Shown here piece after piece: positions 29,618 through 39,159 of a stretch of DNA of 64,000 nt; position 1 is the stretch's first letter; every line of letters begins with the position of its first letter. The position numbers were made by a program, and so were the translations under genes. The stretch covers positions 124,001-188,000 of the forward strand of contig JAIXTM010000009.1 in the NCBI GenBank assembly GCA_027483945.1, given 5' to 3'. The notes below the pieces were generated by a model that did no database searches, was not told the origin of the DNA, and was given only the letters and a program-made list of their open reading frames with translations. Source of the DNA: Hyphomicrobiales bacterium. GTDB lineage: Bacteria; Pseudomonadota; Alphaproteobacteria; Rhizobiales; Beijerinckiaceae.

Positions 29618-31065
29618 TAAGAGCGGATCGGCTCCGCATGGCCGACGATCCGCACGATCTCCGGCAGGGCCAGCCGCGTCTTGCGGTCCACCTCGTCGAC
29701 GCAGCGATGCGCTTCGTCCACGCTCATCGTCGGCGGCATGCGGCAATGGTAGTTGACGACAAGGCCGGCCTCCGTTGCCCGCACCCGGACGCTGTGCACG
29801 TCGCTGACGGTGCCGCCCGCCCGGGCATGGTCGGCGATGGCCGTGGCGATCCGCGCCACCAGCGTCGCCTCCGCTTCGCGCCCTTCGAGCCGCGTCACCT
29901 CCAGCGGCTCCAGATGCGTCTCGACCTCGGTCCGATGGCCGAATTCGTCTCGCAGCGCCCCCTCGAAGGCGTCCGCGACCGCATGGGCCTCGCCGAGGCT
30001 CGTGCGCCCGTCGATCTCGATATCGGCGCTGATGGAGAGGCGCCCGCCCACCGTCTGGATCGTGATGTGGTGGACCGCGAGCCTGCGCCGCGCCGCGATC
30101 AGCATCACGCGTTCCAGGATCGTCTCGTCGTCGACCGCCACGGGGCGCGTCGTCACCGTCAGACGCGAACCTGGCGCGATGCCCGCGAAGGCTTCCGCGA
30201 CCCGCTCCTTGATCGCCAGCACGTCTTCCTGCGGAAGGGTGCGGGACACGGCGACCGTTGCCTCCCCCATGATCGAACCGCCCGCCTGGCGCAGGCGCAC
30301 CTCGTCGACGCCGACGACACCCGGCGCGGCCGCGATGGCCGTCCGTGCCTGGCCGGCCATGCCCTTGGGCGCGGCATCGAGCAGCGAGCCGAGGGTGCGC
30401 CCGGCCAGCCGGAAGCCCGCGACCGCGATGAAGACCGAGACGCCGACCGCCACAAGGGCGTCCGCCTGCGGATAGCCGTAGGCCGCGGCGCCCAGAGCCG
30501 CGAGGACCAGCACGGAATTGACGAGGTCGGAGGAGAAGTGCAGGGCGTCCGCCGCCAGCGCCTCGCTGCCGGTCTTGCGCGCCGTGCGCGTCAGGACCCA
30601 CCAGCGCCAGGCATCGATGACGATGGCCGCGACGAGGACCGCGACCGCCCAGCGATTGGGCGTCACCTCGGTCTCGCCCGAGACCAGCCGCCGCAGCCCC
30701 TCGAACGCGACTGCGCCGGACAGGATGAAGAGGAAGGCCGTCTCGACCAGAGCCGCAAGGGACTCGAACTTCCCGTGGCCGAACGGATGCTCCTCGTCCG
30801 CCGGCTTGTGGGCGGCGCGGATGGCAAGGAAGGTCAGCGTGGTCGCCGCCACGTCCACCAGGCTGTGGGCGGCATCCGAGATCAGCGCCAGCGAGCCGGT
30901 GGCATAGCCTGCCGCGCCCTTGCCGACCGTGATCGCGGCGCTGGCCAGGATGGAGACCAGGGCGACGCGCTCCTTGAGCGCGTGGTGCGTGCCCGGTTCC
31001 GGCTGGGGACGTGTGGCTTCCTGCATCGCCGATGAGCTGCCGTTGACAGGGCGCAGGGGGAGCAC
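29617..31065 (-). CDS. Cation diffusion facilitator (CDF) family metal exporter
   Basis: A CDF protein with about six membrane helices in residues 30-230. Metal-site motifs are [10 protein letters not shown] in the second helix and ADALHFSSD in the fifth, and HPFGHGKFE follows the second helix. The unusually long cytoplasmic C-terminal region (about 250 residues) seems to hold two or three successive dimerisation-like domains ([53 protein letters not shown]). It probably expels Zn, Fe or Mn. The longest frame starts at GTG 31065; the ATG at 31026 (MQEATRPQ) is an equally good start, giving 469 residues. Confidence 0.88.
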   Translation of the reverse strand: MLPLRPVNGSSSAMQEATRPQPEPGTHHALKERVALVSILASAAITVGKGAAGYATGSLALISDAAHSLVDVAATTLTFLAIRAAHKPADEEHPFGHGKFESLAALVETAFLFILSGAVAFEGLRRLVSGETEVTPNRWAVAVLVAAIVIDAWRWWVLTRTARKTGSEALAADALHFSSDLVNSVLVLAALGAAAYGYPQADALVAVGVSVFIAVAGFRLAGRTLGSLLDAAPKGMAGQARTAIAAAPGVVGVDEVRLRQAGGSIMGEATVAVSRTLPQEDVLAIKERVAEAFAGIAPGSRLTVTTRPVAVDDETILERVMLIAARRRLAVHHITIQTVGGRLSISADIEIDGRTSLGEAHAVADAFEGALRDEFGHRTEVETHLEPLEVTRLEGREAEATLVARIATAIADHARAGGTVSDVHSVRVRATEAGLVVNYHCRMPPTMSVDEAHRCVDEVDRKTRLALPEIVRIVGHAEPIRS

Positions 31066-31097
31066 GATGTGAGCCCCGGATCAAGCGGAGACCCCCC

Positions 31098-31544
31098 ATG
31101 GCGATGGAATATCTGCACACGATGGTGCGCGTCGGTAACCTCGATGCCGCGCTGGACTTCTATTGCAACAAGTTCGGCCTTGTGGAAACGCGGCGCATCG
31201 AGAACGAGAAGGGCCGCTTCACGCTGGTCTTCCTGGCCGCTCCGGGCGATGCGGACAGGGCGAAGGAGACCAAGGCGCCGCTGCTGGAGCTCACCTACAA
31301 TTGGGACGAGCACGAATACCAGGGCGGCCGCAATTTCGGCCATCTCGCCTATCGCGTGGACGACATCTACGACACCTGCGACCGGCTGATGAAGGCGGGC
31401 GTCACGATCAACCGCCCGCCGCGGGATGGCTACATGGCTTTCATCCGCTCGCCCGACGGCATCTCGATCGAGCTTCTCCAGCGCGGCGAGCCCAAGGCCC
31501 CGGCCGAGCCCTGGGCCTCCATGCCCAATACCGGCAGCTGGTAG
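31098..31544 (+). CDS. gloA: Lactoylglutathione lyase (glyoxalase I)
   Basis: A 148-residue VOC-fold enzyme. The four expected metal ligands are seen: His in YLHTMVRV (residue 7), Glu in LLELTYNW, His in NFGHLAYRV and Glu in [10 protein letters not shown]. It also has the conserved FYCNKFGL and [17 protein letters not shown] segments. It isomerises the methylglyoxal-glutathione hemithioacetal to S-lactoylglutathione in the cytoplasm. It is divergent from the CDF gene; the RBS is the GGAGA at 31088-31092, 5 bp upstream of the ATG. Confidence 0.93.
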   Translation: MAMEYLHTMVRVGNLDAALDFYCNKFGLVETRRIENEKGRFTLVFLAAPGDADRAKETKAPLLELTYNWDEHEYQGGRNFGHLAYRVDDIYDTCDRLMKAGVTINRPPRDGYMAFIRSPDGISIELLQRGEPKAPAEPWASMPNTGSW

Positions 31545-31547
31545 CGC

Positions 31548-31757
31548 TCAGCTGGCGGCGAACGGGTCGTTTTCCGGCGTAATCAGCGGCTCCGTGCGCG
31601 GCCGGTCATACTCGATCGGCGCCATGGGCGCCGGCGGCCGCTCGATCGTGCCGGTCACAATGGGCCGGCGCTTGGCGGTGGAGGTGCAGGCGGCGAGCGC
31701 TGTCGCCACCACGAGGCAGGCGGCGATGCGGGAGAGGGTACGCAACGTGGTCGACAT
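31548..31757 (-). CDS. Small putative lipoprotein
   Basis: A 69-residue protein with a type II signal peptide. Positive N-terminus MSTTLRTLSR, hydrophobic core IAACLVVATA and lipobox LAAC put the lipidated cysteine at residue 24. The mature part is short, Pro/Thr-rich and without a recognised domain. It converges on gloA with a 3-bp gap. The lipobox and start make it a likely real gene, though no function can be given. Confidence 0.6.
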   Translation of the reverse strand: MSTTLRTLSRIAACLVVATALAACTSTAKRRPIVTGTIERPPAPMAPIEYDRPRTEPLITPENDPFAAS

Positions 31758-31920
31758 GGACGTGATCCCGGGAACGCGGCCGCCGGGCGGAACGCACCCG
31801 GCGAAGCGGCCATCACGCCACCTCCTGGGTCAACGGAGCCTTAACGCGGCGTAAGGCCGGGGCCCGTATCGTCGCGATGTCCGCAGCTTGGCGGATGCCA
31901 GGATCTCCGTTCGCACCGCC

Positions 31921-32817
31921 ATGGCCCGCGTCCTCTGCATCGGCATCGCCGTCCTCGATTACGTCTACGCGCTCGACGCGCTGCCCCGCACGGCCGAGAA
32001 GTTCCGCGCCAAGGCCATGGCGGCGGTCGGCGGCGGCACGGCCGCCAACGCGGCGGTGGCCGTCACGCGCCTCGGGGGCGAGGCGGTGCTCGCGGCGCGC
32101 CTCGGCGAGGACGCGGTCGGGCAGGAGATCGTGGCCGGCCTCGAGGCCGAGAAGGTGAGCTGCGCGCTGGTGCGCACCTTCCCCAATGTCCGGTCGCCGC
32201 AATCCTCCGTATTCGTGGATACCGACGGCGAGCGCATGTCCGTGTCCTATGTGGATCCCGGCCTGCCGCTGTCGCCGGAATGGCTGCCTCTGTCCATTCC
32301 GAAGGGTGTCGACGCCGTTCTCGGCGACACGCGCTGGGAGGAGGGCGCGGCGCATATGTTCGAGCTCGCCCGCCGCATCGGCGCGCCGTCCGTCTTCGAC
32401 GCCGACCGCGCGCCGACCCATCCCGACGTTCTGAAGACCGCCACCCACGTCGCGTTCGGTGCGCAGGGCCTCAAGGACATGACGGGCCTCGCCGACCCGG
32501 TCGAGGGCCTGAAGGCCGTCCGGCCCCAGGTCAGTGGCTGGCTCGCCGTCACCGTGGGCGCCGAGGGCGTGCTCTATTTCGAAGGCGAGCGCGTCATCCA
32601 TGCGCCGGGTTTCAAGGTGAAGGCGGTGGACACGCTCGCGGCCGGCGACGTATGGCACGGGGCGTTCGCGCTGGCGCTCGCCCAGCAATGGAGGGAGCGC
32701 GAGGCGGTGCAGTTCGCCTCCGCCGTGGCGGCGCTCAAATGCACCCGCTTCGGCGGCCGGGACGGCATCCCGACCCGCGCCGACGTGGACGCCTTCCTCA
32801 GGGAGCAGGCTCGCTGA
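31921..32817 (+). CDS. PfkB-family carbohydrate/nucleoside kinase
   Basis: A 298-residue ribokinase-fold kinase. The N-terminal substrate region is GGGTAANAAVAVTRLG (near residues 36-51). The C-terminal signature is DTLAAGDVWHGAF (near 237), whose Asp is the catalytic base, with the anion hole in AAGD. Substrate specificity is not readable: ribose, pseudouridine, nucleosides and sulfosugars are all used by relatives. A longer frame opens with TTG at 31888, but the ATG at 31921 places the first strand (ARVLCIGIAVLDYVY) as usual for the family. It precedes the dehydrogenase and xanthine dehydrogenase genes on the same strand. Confidence 0.85.
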   Translation: MARVLCIGIAVLDYVYALDALPRTAEKFRAKAMAAVGGGTAANAAVAVTRLGGEAVLAARLGEDAVGQEIVAGLEAEKVSCALVRTFPNVRSPQSSVFVDTDGERMSVSYVDPGLPLSPEWLPLSIPKGVDAVLGDTRWEEGAAHMFELARRIGAPSVFDADRAPTHPDVLKTATHVAFGAQGLKDMTGLADPVEGLKAVRPQVSGWLAVTVGAEGVLYFEGERVIHAPGFKVKAVDTLAAGDVWHGAFALALAQQWREREAVQFASAVAALKCTRFGGRDGIPTRADVDAFLREQAR

Positions 32818-32845
32818 CGTCCTGCCCGCAGCCGGACGACAAGCC

Positions 32846-33835
32846 ATGCGCCTCACTCTTTCCGAAGCCCGAGCCTGGACCGCCGCCATCTTCGTGGAGA
32901 AGGGCTGCCGGCCGGAGGCGGCCGAGGCTGTCGCCCGCGCCCTCGTGGCTGCGGAGGCCGACGGGCTGAAGGGTCACGGCCTGACGCGCATTCCGACCTA
33001 TCTCGCGATGCTGGCCACGGGGAAGGTGGACGGCAAGGCCGAGCCCGCCGCCGTCCAGTCGGCCCCCGGCGCCCTTCTGGTCGACGCGGCCCACGGCTAT
33101 GCCTATCCCGCCCTCGACCTCGCGCTGGAGCGCCTGCCCGCCATGGCCCGCGCCGCCGGCATCGCCGCAGCCGCGATCCGCCGCTCCAACCATTGCGGCG
33201 CCGCCGGCCACCATGTGGAGCGGCTGGCGGGGCAGGGGCTCGTCGCCCTGTTCTTCGCCAATGCCCCGGCCTCCATCGCCCCATGGGGCGGCCTCGTGCC
33301 GGTCTTCGGCACCAACCCCATCGCCTTCGCCGCGCCCCTGCCGGGCCGCGAGCCCGTCGTGGTCGATCTCTCGGTCTCGAAAGTGGCGCGCGGCAACATC
33401 CTCGCCGCCCGCCAGAAGGGCGAACCGATCCCGGAGGGCTGGGCGCTCGACAAGCAGGGCAACCCGACGACGGATGCCGAGGCGGCCCTTGCCGGCACGA
33501 TGCTGCCCATGGGCGACGCGAAGGGCGCCGCGCTCGCCTTCATGGTCGAGGCGCTCGCCGCGTGCCTTGTCGGCGCGTCGCTCTCCATCGACGCGTCCTC
33601 GCTCTTCGACGGCGAGGGCCCGCCGCCGGAAATCGGCCAGTTCCTGATCGCCATCGACCCGGCCGCGTTCGGCGGGGCGGCTTTCGGGGATCGCATGGCG
33701 CGCCTTGCCGCCGCCATCGAGGACCAGGACGGGGCGCGCCTGCCCGGTACGCGGCGCCTGGCGCTCCGGGCGAAGGCAGCCGCTGAGGGCATCGTCGTTC
33801 CCGAGGACGTGAGGCGCTTCGGCACCGGCGGCTGA
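32846..33835 (+). CDS. Ldh_2 family NAD(P)-dependent dehydrogenase (malate/L-lactate/ureidoglycolate type)
   Basis: A 329-residue member of the Ldh_2 (AllD/YlbC/ComC) family. It has the N-terminal EADGLKGHGLTRIPTYLAML region, where the His is the likely catalytic residue. It also has RRSNHCGAAGHHVERLA, PVFGTNPIAFAAPLP and MVEALAACLVGASLS, all family-typical. Family members reduce 2-oxo acids or oxidise ureidoglycolate. Location between a PfkB kinase and xdhABC makes a role in purine/ureide breakdown attractive, but sulfolactate or malate dehydrogenase activity would look the same. It lies 28 bp after the kinase stop. Confidence 0.85.
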   Translation: MRLTLSEARAWTAAIFVEKGCRPEAAEAVARALVAAEADGLKGHGLTRIPTYLAMLATGKVDGKAEPAAVQSAPGALLVDAAHGYAYPALDLALERLPAMARAAGIAAAAIRRSNHCGAAGHHVERLAGQGLVALFFANAPASIAPWGGLVPVFGTNPIAFAAPLPGREPVVVDLSVSKVARGNILAARQKGEPIPEGWALDKQGNPTTDAEAALAGTMLPMGDAKGAALAFMVEALAACLVGASLSIDASSLFDGEGPPPEIGQFLIAIDPAAFGGAAFGDRMARLAAAIEDQDGARLPGTRRLALRAKAAAEGIVVPEDVRRFGTGG

Positions 33836-33916
33836 TCGGGCAGCGCTCCCGCGCGGAGCCCGGTTGCGCCGAACCGCCCATTGGCGGATCGCGCCGTGCT
33901 GGTGCATCCTTGGCTC

Positions 33917-35392
33917 ATGCGTGAAGTGATCCGCCTCGTCCGGCGCGGCCGGACGGTCGAACTGTCCGGCTTCCATCCCCGCACGACCCTGCTCGACTGG
34001 CTGCGCCTGTCGGAGCGCTCCACCGGCACCAAGGAAGGCTGCGCCGAGGGCGATTGCGGCGCCTGCACGGTGGTGCTGCGCCGCATGCGCGGGGGCGAAG
34101 CGGTGGTGGAGCCGGTCAATGCCTGCATCCTCTTCCTCGGGCAGGCGGACGGCGCCGAGGTCCTGACCGTGGAGGATCTGGCCGCCGCGGACGGCACGCT
34201 GCATCCGGTCCAGCAGGCGATGGTCGATACCCATGGCTCGCAATGCGGCTTCTGCACGCCGGGCATCGTGATGAGCCTCTTCGCTTTGCACGAGACGGCG
34301 CCCGGCCCGGCCGATCGGCAGGCGGTGGACGACGCGCTGGCGGGCAATCTGTGCCGCTGTACCGGCTACCGCCCCATCGCCGACGCGGCGATGAAGGCGT
34401 GCGGGCCCGAGAAAGCGGCGCCCCGCGCGATGCCTGCCCTGCCGGCCGACGCCGCAGAGGATGTCTTCGTCGGCGACGAGCGTTCGTTCTTCGCCGCGCC
34501 CGCGAGCGAAGCCTCCCTGTCGAAGCTCTATGCGAAGCACCCCGACGCCGTGCTCGTCGCCGGCGCCACCGATGTCGGCCTCTGGGCCACCAAGGCGTTG
34601 CAGGACCTGCCCAAGCTGATCTGGCTCGGCCGGGTCGCGGACCTCGACGCCGTCAGGGAGGACGGGCACGTCCTTGAACTCGGCGCGACCCTGTCCCATG
34701 CCCGGGCGCTGCCGCTCCTTGCCGGGCTCGATCCCGACCTTGGCGAACTGATGCGACGGTTCGGCTCGGTGCAGGTCCGTGCCTCGGGCACGGTCGGCGG
34801 CAACATCGCCAACGGCTCGCCCATCGGCGACCTTGCGCCTGCCCTGATCGCGCTCGGCTCGGAGGTCGAACTCCGGCGCGGTGACAAGATCCGGCGCGTG
34901 CCGATGGAGAACTTCTTCATCGCCTACCGCCAGCAGGACAGGCAGCCCGGAGAGTTCGTGCGCGCGATCCGGATCAACCGGCCGGGGCCGGGCCATTCCT
35001 TCCGTTGCTTCAAGGTGTCGAAGCGCTTCGACGAGGACATCTCGGCGGTGATGGGCGCCTTCCATTTCGTCATTGCGGGCGAAGGCGCCGACCGTGTGAT
35101 CCGCTCCGCCCGGATCGCCTATGGCGGCATGGCCGGCATCCCCAAGCGCGCGGCCCTGGCGGAGTCGGCGCTGATCGGTGCGCCGCTGGCCGACCAAGGC
35201 GCGTGGGGTTTCGCGCTGGAAGCCATCGTCGGCGATTTCTCTCCGCTCAGCGACCAGCGGGCGAGCGCATCCTATCGTCTGCGGGTGGCGCGCAACCTCC
35301 TGCTCAAGGCGCTGACCGAGATCGCCGGCGCGCCGACGAGCCGGACCCGGATCGTCGGGCATCGCCCGCTGGAGGCGGCCCATGGCGGCTGA
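33917..35392 (+). CDS. xdhA: Xanthine dehydrogenase small subunit (Fe-S and FAD)
   Basis: A 491-residue subunit. The N-terminal plant-type [2Fe-2S] site has GCAEGDCGACTVVL and the fourth Cys in VNACILFL. The helical [2Fe-2S] domain has CGFCTPGIVMS and NLCRCTGYRPI (about residues 105-150). The FAD-binding domain begins near residue 180 (VLVAGATDVGLW, GTVGGNIANGSPIGD). It passes electrons from the molybdenum site to NAD. A longer frame opens at TTG 33881, but the ATG at 33917 (MREVIRLVRRG) fits the family start. The stop overlaps xdhB by 11 bp. Confidence 0.94.
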   Translation: MREVIRLVRRGRTVELSGFHPRTTLLDWLRLSERSTGTKEGCAEGDCGACTVVLRRMRGGEAVVEPVNACILFLGQADGAEVLTVEDLAAADGTLHPVQQAMVDTHGSQCGFCTPGIVMSLFALHETAPGPADRQAVDDALAGNLCRCTGYRPIADAAMKACGPEKAAPRAMPALPADAAEDVFVGDERSFFAAPASEASLSKLYAKHPDAVLVAGATDVGLWATKALQDLPKLIWLGRVADLDAVREDGHVLELGATLSHARALPLLAGLDPDLGELMRRFGSVQVRASGTVGGNIANGSPIGDLAPALIALGSEVELRRGDKIRRVPMENFFIAYRQQDRQPGEFVRAIRINRPGPGHSFRCFKVSKRFDEDISAVMGAFHFVIAGEGADRVIRSARIAYGGMAGIPKRAALAESALIGAPLADQGAWGFALEAIVGDFSPLSDQRASASYRLRVARNLLLKALTEIAGAPTSRTRIVGHRPLEAAHGG

Positions 35393-37769
35393 CCTGCCTG
35401 GCGACGGCCTGACCCGCGCGGAGGGGTCGGGCAAGCCCGCCCGCCCGCCGGAGCGTCATGCGCCCCGCCCCGCCGAGGACGGACCAGCTCATGTCCACCG
35501 CGCCTATCCCCATGACAGCGCGCATCTCCATGTCCAGGGAGCCGCGGCCTATCTCGACGACCTGCGCGAGCCGGAAGGCACGCTTCATGTCGCTGTCGGC
35601 ATGAGCCCGAAGGCGCGCGGGCGCATCGTCTCGATGGACCTGTCGGCGGTGGAGGCCGCGCCCGGCGTGGTACGCGTCGTCACGGCCGCGGACATCCCGG
35701 GCCGCAATGACATCTCGCCCGCCTTGGGCGACGAAACGCTGCTGGCCGCGGACACGGTCGCGTTCCACGGACAGGCCGTCTTTGCGGTCGCCGCGACGAC
35801 GCGGGACGCCGCGCGCCGCGCGGCGCGTCTCGGCCGCATCGAGATTGCCGAGGAGACGCCCTCCGTCTCGGTGGACGACGCAGAGCGGCGCGGCGAGACG
35901 GTACTGCCCGATTATGCCTTCGGCCGCGGCGACGTGGAGGCGGCCCTCGGCGCTTCGCCCCGCCGTCTGGAGGGGCGCCTGCGCATCGGCGGGCAGGAAC
36001 ACTTCTACCTGGAAGGCCAGGCCGCGCTCGCCATCCCCGGCGAGGACGGGGAGATCCTCGTCCACTCCTCGACCCAGCACCCGACCGAGGTTCAGCACGT
36101 CGTCGCCCGCGTTCTGGGGATCGCCGATGCGCAGGTGACCTGCGAGGTCCGGCGCATGGGCGGCGCCTTTGGCGGCAAGGAAAGCCAGGCGACGCAATGG
36201 GCCGCGCTCGCCGCGCTCGCCGCACGGGTCACCGGCCGGCCCTGCAAGGTGCGCCTCGACCGCGACGACGATTTCGCGCTGACCGGCAAGCGCCACGATT
36301 TCCGCGTCGATTACCGCCTCGGCTTCCACGAGGACGGGCGGCTGGACGCCTATTCCGTCGATTTCCTCGCCCGCTGCGGCCATTCGGCGGACCTGAGCCA
36401 GGGCGTGGTGGACCGCACCATGTTCCACGCCGACAATTCCTACTTCCTGCCGGCGGCGCGGATCGCCTCGCGGCGGCTGAAGACCAACACGGTGTCCAAC
36501 ACCGCCTTCCGCGGCTTCGGCGGCCCCCAGGGCATGCTCGCCATCGAGAAGGCGCTGGACGACGTGGCGCGCGTCACCGGACGCGACCCGCTGGACGTCA
36601 GGCTGGCCAACCTCTACGCCCCCGGCCGCGACGTGACGCCCTATGGCATGGAGGTGGAGGAGACCGACACGCTCCACGCCATCGTCACGCGCCTCGCCGA
36701 GACGTCGCGCTACCGCGACAGGCGCGCGGAGATCGACGCGTTCAACGGCGCGGGCGGCTGGTTGCGCAAAGGCCTGGCGCTGACGCCGGTGAAGTTCGGC
36801 ATCTCCTTCACGCTGACCCACCTCAACCAGGCGGGCGCGCTGGTCCACGTCTACACCGATGGCTCGGTGCAGCTGAACCATGGCGGTACCGAGATGGGGC
36901 AGGGGCTCTATCGCAAGGTGGCGCAGGTCGTCGCCGAGGAATTCGGGATCGACCTGGCGAAGGTCCGCATCACGGCGACCTCGACGGGCAAGGTGCCCAA
37001 CACCTCGCCCACCGCGGCCTCCGCCGGCTCCGATCTCAACGGCATGGCCGCGAAGGTCGCAGCCGGAACGATCCGCGCCCGCATGGCCGGGGTGGCCGCC
37101 GCGCTCTGGGGCGTCGGGGAGGACACGATCCGCTTCCGCGACAACCTGGTCTTCGCCGGCAACGAGTCGATGAGCTTCGCCGACCTCGCCAGGGCGGCGC
37201 ACCAGCAGCGCGTCCAGCTCTCCGCGACCGGCTTCTACCGCACGCCGTCCATCACCTGGGACAGGGCCAGGGCCACCGGCCGGCCCTTCTATTACTTCGC
37301 CTATGGCGCGGCCTGCGCCGAAATCGTGGTCGATACGCTCACCGGCGAGAACCGCGTGACGCGGGTCGACATCCTCCACGATGTCGGCGCTTCGCTGAAC
37401 CCGGCCATCGATATCGGCCAGATCGAGGGCGGCTTCGTCCAAGGCATGGGCTGGCTGACGACCGAAGAACTGGTCTACGCGCCGGACGGGCGGCTGCTGA
37501 CCCATGCGCCCGCGACCTACAAGATCCCGGTCTCGTCCGACGTGCCGGCGGATTTCCGCACGCTGCTCTATCCGAACAGTGCGAGGGCGGACACGATCTA
37601 CCGGTCGAAAGCCGTCGGCGAGCCGCCCTTGATGCTGGCCAATTGCGTCTTCTGCGCCATCGCCGACGCGCTCGCATCGCTGAATCCGGGCGAGCCGGTG
37701 CCGCTGGATGCGCCCGCGACGCCGGAGGCGATCCTGAAGGCGGCGGTCGAACTGGGAGGCGGGCGATGA
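35382..37769 (+). CDS. xdhB: Xanthine dehydrogenase molybdopterin-binding large subunit
   Basis: A 795-residue molybdenum hydroxylase subunit. Motifs include GGQEHFYLEGQAAL, EVRRMGGAFGGKE, the arginine in NTAFRGFGGPQGM (substrate positioning in XDH) and GSDLNGMA. The catalytic glutamate is in VGEPPLMLAN near the C-terminus. It hydroxylates hypoxanthine and xanthine to urate. The Arg-containing FRGFGGPQG distinguishes XDH from carbon monoxide and aldehyde dehydrogenases. It overlaps xdhA and, as ATGA, xdhC. Confidence 0.95.
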   Translation: MAADLPGDGLTRAEGSGKPARPPERHAPRPAEDGPAHVHRAYPHDSAHLHVQGAAAYLDDLREPEGTLHVAVGMSPKARGRIVSMDLSAVEAAPGVVRVVTAADIPGRNDISPALGDETLLAADTVAFHGQAVFAVAATTRDAARRAARLGRIEIAEETPSVSVDDAERRGETVLPDYAFGRGDVEAALGASPRRLEGRLRIGGQEHFYLEGQAALAIPGEDGEILVHSSTQHPTEVQHVVARVLGIADAQVTCEVRRMGGAFGGKESQATQWAALAALAARVTGRPCKVRLDRDDDFALTGKRHDFRVDYRLGFHEDGRLDAYSVDFLARCGHSADLSQGVVDRTMFHADNSYFLPAARIASRRLKTNTVSNTAFRGFGGPQGMLAIEKALDDVARVTGRDPLDVRLANLYAPGRDVTPYGMEVEETDTLHAIVTRLAETSRYRDRRAEIDAFNGAGGWLRKGLALTPVKFGISFTLTHLNQAGALVHVYTDGSVQLNHGGTEMGQGLYRKVAQVVAEEFGIDLAKVRITATSTGKVPNTSPTAASAGSDLNGMAAKVAAGTIRARMAGVAAALWGVGEDTIRFRDNLVFAGNESMSFADLARAAHQQRVQLSATGFYRTPSITWDRARATGRPFYYFAYGAACAEIVVDTLTGENRVTRVDILHDVGASLNPAIDIGQIEGGFVQGMGWLTTEELVYAPDGRLLTHAPATYKIPVSSDVPADFRTLLYPNSARADTIYRSKAVGEPPLMLANCVFCAIADALASLNPGEPVPLDAPATPEAILKAAVELGGGR

Positions 37770-38626
37770 TGAACGCCGCCGAGCGGCTCGCCGCCCTCGT
37801 CGCGAGCAGCGGCGCCTGCGTCCTCGTGACCGTGGATGCGACGAAGGGCTCGACGCCGCGCGAGGCCGGCGCGCGCATGATCGTGCGTGGCGACGGCGGC
37901 CATCACGGCTCCATCGGAGGCGGACGGCTGGAATGGGACGCCATCGCCGAGGCGCGCGCGCTGCTGCGGGCCGCGCGCCCAGCGCCGCTCTCGCTGGAGA
38001 AGGTGCTCGGTCCCGATCTCGGCCAATGCTGCGGCGGCGCCGTCACGCTGCGCCTGGAGCACGTGGATGCCGACAATCTGCGAGCCGTCCAGGCGCGCAT
38101 CCGCGCCGAGGACCGCGGCGCCGACATGCCCGTCCTGCTGTTCGGGGCCGGCCATGTGGGCCGGGCGCTGGCGCTGGCGCTCGCGCCGCTGCCCTTCCGT
38201 CTGCGCTGGATCGACGCTCGCGCCGATGCCTTCCCTGATCTCATCCCGGCCAATGCCGTCGCTGTTGTCGCCGATCCGGTGGCCGAGATGGCGGCGGCCG
38301 AACCCGGCAGCCTCGTCGTCGTCATGACCCATGACCACGCGCTGGATCTCGCCATCGTCGCGGAGGCGTTGCGGCGAGGTGACTGCCCCTATGTCGGCCT
38401 CATCGGCAGCGCGACGAAGCGCGCCCGCTTCCGCCGCCGGCTGAGCGAGGCGGGGCTCGGCGGCGCGCGGCTGGAGCCGCTGGTCTGCCCCATCGGCGTG
38501 CCCGGCATCGCGGGCAAGGAGCCGGCCGTCATCGCGGCGGGGATCGCCGCGCAATTGCTGCTGGAACGCGGGCGCCTTCTGACACAGGCTCCCGCCATCG
38601 AAGCGCAGCCCGAACCTGTCGCCTGA
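37766..38626 (+). CDS. xdhC: Xanthine dehydrogenase accessory protein XdhC
   Basis: A 286-residue protein with the N-terminal XdhC/CoxI domain (GSTPREAGARMIV, HGSIGGGRLEWDAI, and the LGQCCGGAV cysteine pair). A C-terminal Rossmann domain follows (LLFGAGHVGRALALAL). XdhC binds the molybdenum cofactor, supports its sulfuration and inserts it into XdhB. The ATG at 37766 overlaps the xdhB stop; a second ATG follows immediately at 37769. Confidence 0.93.
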   Translation: MMNAAERLAALVASSGACVLVTVDATKGSTPREAGARMIVRGDGGHHGSIGGGRLEWDAIAEARALLRAARPAPLSLEKVLGPDLGQCCGGAVTLRLEHVDADNLRAVQARIRAEDRGADMPVLLFGAGHVGRALALALAPLPFRLRWIDARADAFPDLIPANAVAVVADPVAEMAAAEPGSLVVVMTHDHALDLAIVAEALRRGDCPYVGLIGSATKRARFRRRLSEAGLGGARLEPLVCPIGVPGIAGKEPAVIAAGIAAQLLLERGRLLTQAPAIEAQPEPVA

Positions 38627-38639
38627 TCCGGAGGACGCC

Positions 38640-39119
38640 ATGCTGACCGACGAGGACCGCCGGCATCTGGCCCATGCGGTAAAACTCTCCCGCCGGCACA
38701 TGGAGGCCAACGAGGGCGGCCCGTTCGGCGCTGTCATCGTCTCCGGCGGCCGCCTCCTTGCCGAAGGCTGGAACCAGGTGACGAGCGCCAACGACCCCAC
38801 CGCCCATGCGGAGGTCGTCGCGATCCGCCGCGCCTGCCAGGCGGTCGGCGCTTTCTCCCTCGAGGGCGCGACGCTCTACACGAGCTGCGAACCCTGTCCG
38901 ATGTGCCTGGCCTCCGCCTATTGGGCGCGGATCTCCCGCATCGTCTACGCCAACACCCGCGACGAGGCCGCCGCCATCGGCTTCGACGACGCCTTCATCT
39001 ACGACGAGGTGCCGAAGGATCCGGCCGACCGCAACCTGCCGATGGTGCATGCTCCGACGGAAGATGCGGCCGCGGTCTTCGCGGACTGGATGCGCAAGGC
39101 GGACAAGGTGGAGTACTGA
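38640..39119 (+). CDS. guaD: Nucleoside/guanine deaminase (CDA fold), last gene of the xdh operon
   Basis: A 159-residue zinc deaminase. Ligand His56 and proton-shuttle Glu58 are in TAHAEVVAIR, and Cys86 and Cys89 in EPCPMC. The pattern HxE...PCxxC and the short length match GuaD of Bacillus, which converts guanine to xanthine. The tRNA-adenosine deaminase TadA is a close relative. Position 14 bp after xdhC, whose partner enzyme uses xanthine, favours guanine deaminase. The RBS GGAGG is 4-5 bp upstream of the ATG. Confidence 0.85.
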   Translation: MLTDEDRRHLAHAVKLSRRHMEANEGGPFGAVIVSGGRLLAEGWNQVTSANDPTAHAEVVAIRRACQAVGAFSLEGATLYTSCEPCPMCLASAYWARISRIVYANTRDEAAAIGFDDAFIYDEVPKDPADRNLPMVHAPTEDAAAVFADWMRKADKVEY

Positions 39120-39155
39120 AGTTAGTAGCACAAACTGTGATATGTGCTACTAACT
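39120..39155 (+). terminator. Perfect 13-bp hairpin with T run between guaD and the next gene
   Basis: AGTTAGTAGCACA (39120-39132), a 10-base loop, then the exact complement TGTGCTACTAACT (39143-39155) followed by TTTTC. It begins the base after the guaD stop and ends 4 bp before the ATG of the nucleotidyltransferase-fold gene. It has the form of an intrinsic terminator for the xdh operon, but its AT-rich arms and position against the next start also suit an operator or a translation-blocking leader. Confidence 0.65.
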
Positions 39156-39159
39156 TTTC

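Noticed and set aside
31838-31857. GCCTTA/TAAGGC dyad upstream of the PfkB kinase gene
   Set aside because: Only six paired bases with no second copy; it also lacks the TTAA-N7-TTAA spacing of a CtrA box, so no function is claimed.
32798-37505. Long minus-strand frames opposite the dehydrogenase and xdhAB genes
   Set aside because: Same cause: antisense to complete, motif-bearing genes, no recognisable domain.
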